Part shown: positions 6,537 through 8,888 of the stretch, one piece after another
Layout of the letters: the number at the start of each line of letters is the position of its first letter
Position numbering within the stretch: position 1 is the first letter of the stretch
Assembly (NCBI GenBank): GCA_964571845.1
Contig: CAZNDM010000078.1
Coordinates: forward strand, 1-8,888
DNA length: 8,888 nucleotides
Reading direction: 5' to 3'
DNA from: WFZT01 sp964571845
GTDB taxonomy: Bacteria; Hydrothermota; Hydrothermia; B15-G9; WFZT01
Notes under the pieces: model-generated
What the model saw: only the letters and a program-made list of their open reading frames with translations
Database searches by the model: none
What the model was told of the DNA's origin: nothing
Translations under genes and position numbers: made by a program

Positions 6537-8278
6537 CAATCCTTCATCCTGCTTCCTTTTTCGACAACGGTAAAGATCCATCCAGCTATTTCACCCGGGT
6601 CAATAGCCGTCTCATTGTTTGCTTCTACAGGCCAGAAATCCTCACTCCTATCAAAAAATGAGCTCGTGTCTCCACTGGAAATTTCTTTTTCACGGAGAAT
6701 CATCCTGAACCATTCCTGCCATTGTTCCATATTTTCAGGTGTAAGATCGACCCACTCATTGTGTCTGAAATGCTTGATGTTTTCCTGTTCAATTTTCCAG
6801 GGTTTTTCAACCCAGAACTTTCTGCTGTATGTTAGCATGTTTTTGGCAAAGAGTAATTTCCTGCCATCAGACATGAGTATGGGGATACCAACAGATATAA
6901 TCCAGCTTCGTAAGTCCTTATTCTCCCGTATCTCTCTTTCAGCCACCTCTGCAAGTTTTTCAGGGCTGTAGGAAAGGGCTTTTTCCATTGTGGAGACGGT
7001 GTTTTTTAATATCTGGGCTTCAAAAATCAATTTGGTAAGTCTTGGGGGACCGAGTATCTCGAAGGCAATACTCTCTTTGCCAGTGTTCCTCATCTCATTT
7101 TCGAGCTTCTTAATAGCAAATTTTCTCAGGAATCCGGCTCTGTAAGTCGAGCCCATAACCGAGCCATCGAGTGCATCAATGACATCCTTTGATGTATTGC
7201 CACCTTTGATTTCAAGGAGTGTATTAACAGCAATTTCTTCAGGCGTAACTGCCTGCATCTGACCAAGTGTCGTTATAGCTTTGAACTCTTCAAGTGAGAA
7301 AACACCGTTCTCTCCGGTGTCAATGAACACCGCCTTCAAAGGCACACCGAGAGGCTCTCCAATCTGAATTTTGTTAAAATCAAACGTCTCTCCCTCCCGG
7401 AGTTCAAATCCTTTTTCAGGTGGACAGTCGTATCTCTGGATAACCTTACCATGTTTTTTCACCTCGCCTGAAGATATTCTTTTCCAGGCAATAAGTGATG
7501 CTGGTTTTATTTCCTTAATGATGGGAGCGCCCGGGGTTCTCGCCATAAGAAACAGAAGGAGTGTTTGTGCCCCCGCAACTGCTGATTTTGAGAGGAGTAT
7601 TCTCGAGGGTCTTTCCTCACCGTGTGTGTAGGGTATGTTCAATCCCATGCCACCAGTACCTGTAGTACCAATCTTCACGTACATCTGGACATTGTTATCA
7701 ATCATCGCACGATAGAGAATCTGGATGTGCCTGACGAGCTGTGGTATGTAAAGGCTTGTTACAAGCCTTGCAACACTGACAGGGAAATCTTTGCTTGAGA
7801 AATCCCCTCTATCAAGATAGCTTTTAACCTCAACCGCGGCAGAATAGATGTCCTGATAAGCAAGTGCCGTGGCTGTGTTGATTGAATCAATGATTATGTC
7901 AGGCAGGTGTCTGTGAATAATTCGGTATAGATGAGAATTTTTTATGATCTCCTCTGTTATCTCGCCCAGTACGTCTTCCATCACTTTATCCCTGTATTCA
8001 GGGGTGTTCAAAATTTCTTCTCTTGACTTTCCGACGAGTTCCTCACGGACAAAAATGTTACCGTATTCAGCAACAAATTCCGTTGTCGGTTTTTCCCTGT
8101 CTTTGAACACACGGTCTATATATTCTTTTAATTCTGAAATTGCCTGTTCGCTTTCCTCCTTAAACAGAGAGGAGATTATGAGTTTTTTGGGGTTTTCATC
8201 GAGCATTTTTTTGGCAATGGCAAGGCCCACCTGCCCTGCTCCACCGAGGAGTAAAATAGTCTTGCCTCTAATATCCAT
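6536..8278 (-). CDS. Large atypical NAD(P)-binding Rossmann (SDR-like) protein
   Basis: I do not recognise a named family for this 580-aa protein. The N-terminus is a clear dinucleotide-binding fold: beta strand KTILLLGG, glycine motif G-x-G-x-x-G at G13, G15 and G18, then strand LIISSL (33-38). PDIIIDSINTATALAYQD (126-143) fits the central strand of extended short-chain dehydrogenases. TTGTGGMGLNIPYTHGE (205-221) and LLSKSAVAGAQTLLLFL (228-244) occupy the active-site region, yet the position four before K231 is Ile, not Tyr. About 330 further residues (250-580) have no motif I know. There is no signal peptide or clear membrane helix, so it is probably cytoplasmic. The start has an excellent AGGAGG at 8287-8292. 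It is first in the operon and overlaps hisC by one base. Confidence 0.8.
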   Translation of the reverse strand: MDIRGKTILLLGGAGQVGLAIAKKMLDENPKKLIISSLFKEESEQAISELKEYIDRVFKDREKPTTEFVAEYGNIFVREELVGKSREEILNTPEYRDKVMEDVLGEITEEIIKNSHLYRIIHRHLPDIIIDSINTATALAYQDIYSAAVEVKSYLDRGDFSSKDFPVSVARLVTSLYIPQLVRHIQILYRAMIDNNVQMYVKIGTTGTGGMGLNIPYTHGEERPSRILLSKSAVAGAQTLLLFLMARTPGAPIIKEIKPASLIAWKRISSGEVKKHGKVIQRYDCPPEKGFELREGETFDFNKIQIGEPLGVPLKAVFIDTGENGVFSLEEFKAITTLGQMQAVTPEEIAVNTLLEIKGGNTSKDVIDALDGSVMGSTYRAGFLRKFAIKKLENEMRNTGKESIAFEILGPPRLTKLIFEAQILKNTVSTMEKALSYSPEKLAEVAEREIRENKDLRSWIISVGIPILMSDGRKLLFAKNMLTYSRKFWVEKPWKIEQENIKHFRHNEWVDLTPENMEQWQEWFRMILREKEISSGDTSSFFDRSEDFWPVEANNETAIDPGEIAGWIFTVVEKGSRMKD

Positions 8279-8286
8279 GGGAATTT

Positions 8287-8292
8287 CCTCCT
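8287..8292 (-). promoter_or_regulatory. Strong ribosome binding site of the 580-aa gene
   Basis: AGGAGG on the minus strand lies 8 bases before the ATG at 8278. It is the best Shine-Dalgarno sequence in the window and fixes the start of the first gene of the five-gene operon. Confidence 0.85.
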
Positions 8293-8303
8293 GTTTTGGG
8301 AAT

Positions 8304-8309
8304 ATTATA
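8304..8309 (-). promoter_or_regulatory. -10 box of the minus-strand operon
   Basis: A consensus TATAAT on the minus strand, in context CAGGTATAATATT, would start transcription near 8297 and give a leader of about 19 bases containing the ribosome site. At 17 bases upstream there is no TTGACA-like -35 (the hexamer is CCGCCG), so it may use another sigma determinant. The distance to the ATG (25 bases) matches the TATAAA box of the plus operon (24 bases). Confidence 0.55.
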
Positions 8310-8365
8310 CCTGTGGAATGAAAAAACGGCGGGAAAGTCGAAAAAAACTTTAAATGAACTCATGC

Positions 8366-8417
8366 AATCCAATTTATAAACTACGGGTAGCAAACCTGTC
8401 AACAAAAATTGGGGATT
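8366..8417. other. Imperfect inverted repeat in the intergenic leader
   Basis: AATCCAATTT (8366-8375) can pair with AAATT (8406-8410) and GGATT (8413-8417) across a 2-base bulge, with a 30-base loop. The AT-rich stem and long loop make it weak. It lies upstream of the minus-operon promoter and outside the array. It could be an operator or chance; no function can be assigned. Confidence 0.2.
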
Positions 8418-8429
8418 TGAAAAATATTG

Positions 8430-8788
8430 TGGTAGTCGTCCTCTCATTGGCTTTGAGGAAAAACTCCTGCTTGCAGGAGTTCACGGACAAAATCTCCCCC
8501 AACTTGCCGGTTTATACCTATACCTCCACGAAGCAGGAGAATCTCCCTCTCCTCCGTCTATGCGAGAGAAGCTCATCCGAAGACTCTGCTTCCACTATAC
8601 GAGGATTCACCCAAATCTTTTCTTTGGCTGTGTGCGCGGGGGTCACCTACAAACTCCTCCGCTATGCGAGGGGATTACCCACAAATTCCCTTCCGGCTGT
8701 GTGAATGAGGATAACATACAAAGGCCTCATCAGCTATGCGAGAGGGAATCACCTATAACCTCCCCCGCTATGTGTGAGGGGATCACCT
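8430..8788. repeat. Right degenerate tandem hairpin array
   Basis: About nine to ten degenerate units have a 31-37 base period, measured from the ATCACC-like motif at about 8542, 8573, 8607, 8643, 8675, 8712, 8749 and 8783. The consensus is roughly GGGGATCACCTACAAA followed by CTCCCCCGCTATGCGA. The stem core CCGC-TAT-GCG parallels CCGC-AAT-GCG of the left array, and GATCACC parallels GATCATC, so the two arrays are one family. A related perfect palindrome is AACTCCTGC-TT-GCAGGAGTT (8462-8481, 9-bp stem). Conservation rises towards the right edge. There is no credible gene here. Confidence 0.75.
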
Positions 8789-8883
8789 ACAAACTCCCCT
8801 CCCACTTGCGGGAGGGGATTGAGGGGAGGGCAAAAAAGCACTCATTGCTCTCCCCCATCAGATCTGCCCTTTTGCCCCCTCCT
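8789..8883. repeat. 95-bp repeat element, copy 2
   Basis: This is the direct repeat of 153-247. The stem has one mismatch against copy 1 (CCCCTCCCAC with GCGGGAGGGG, 8797-8806 and 8809-8818), while the G-run section is intact. As at copy 1, array units with CCTACAAA or CCCACAAA lead directly into it. The window ends five bases after it, so it cannot be seen whether array units resume as they do after copy 1. Confidence 0.8.
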
Positions 8884-8888
8884 TTATC

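Noticed and set aside
6537..6581. 15-residue N-terminal extension of hisC from ATG 6581
   Set aside because: The extra residues are basic and unlike the family, lie inside the preceding gene, and ATG 6536 has both a ribosome site and a TGATG junction.
8354..8704. 116-aa plus-strand ORF right of the minus operon
   Set aside because: It runs into the degenerate array, has no ribosome site, and its composition follows the repeats.
1..8888. tRNA, rRNA, riboswitch or transposase genes
   Set aside because: No cloverleaf with the usual T-arm sequence, no rRNA motif, no recognisable riboswitch core and no transposase or integrase motif was seen on either strand by eye.

Overview
The window looks like a chromosomal segment of an uncultured or poorly sampled diderm bacterium. 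The reasons are a peptidoglycan precursor gene (alr), the bacterial MEP isoprenoid pathway (ispE), bacterial rimO and nusB, and a small protein with outer-membrane beta-barrel character. The proteins are rich in Lys, Glu and Ile and the coding DNA is moderately AT-leaning. I cannot name the phylum from the sequence alone; a candidate-phylum lineage is plausible but is inference.

Layout: 1-531 is a tandem array of degenerate hairpin repeats, interrupted by a distinct 95-bp element at 153-247. 532-626 is a short leader with a candidate promoter. 627-3004 is a plus-strand operon: small barrel-like protein, alanine racemase (alr), CDP-ME kinase (ispE). 2997-8278 is a minus-strand operon, read from right to left: 580-aa Rossmann-fold protein, hisC-type aminotransferase, nusB, metallophosphoesterase, rimO. 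8279-8430 holds the promoter and leader of that operon. From about 8430 to the right edge comes a second hairpin array, ending in a second copy of the 95-bp element at 8789-8883 in the same orientation.

The eight genes form one unbroken coding block. Every neighbouring pair overlaps (14, 11 or 8, 8, 1, 4, 1 and 1 bases), so no base between 627 and 8278 is non-coding, and the two operons meet tail to tail with an 8-bp stop-region overlap. The plus operon is a cell-envelope and isoprenoid group: D-Ala for peptidoglycan, and isoprenoid precursors for the lipid carrier. The minus operon mixes information processing (rimO on the ribosome, nusB in antitermination) with an aminotransferase, a phosphoesterase and an unrecognised NAD(P)-binding protein.

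Most genes are ordinary housekeeping genes. The points of interest are the two flanking hairpin arrays, whose stems vary in a compensating way, the 95-bp direct repeats carrying both a hairpin and a G-quadruplex motif, and the 580-aa protein, which has a dinucleotide-binding start but not the usual short-chain dehydrogenase active-site spacing. I see no CRISPR array, transposase, tRNA or rRNA.
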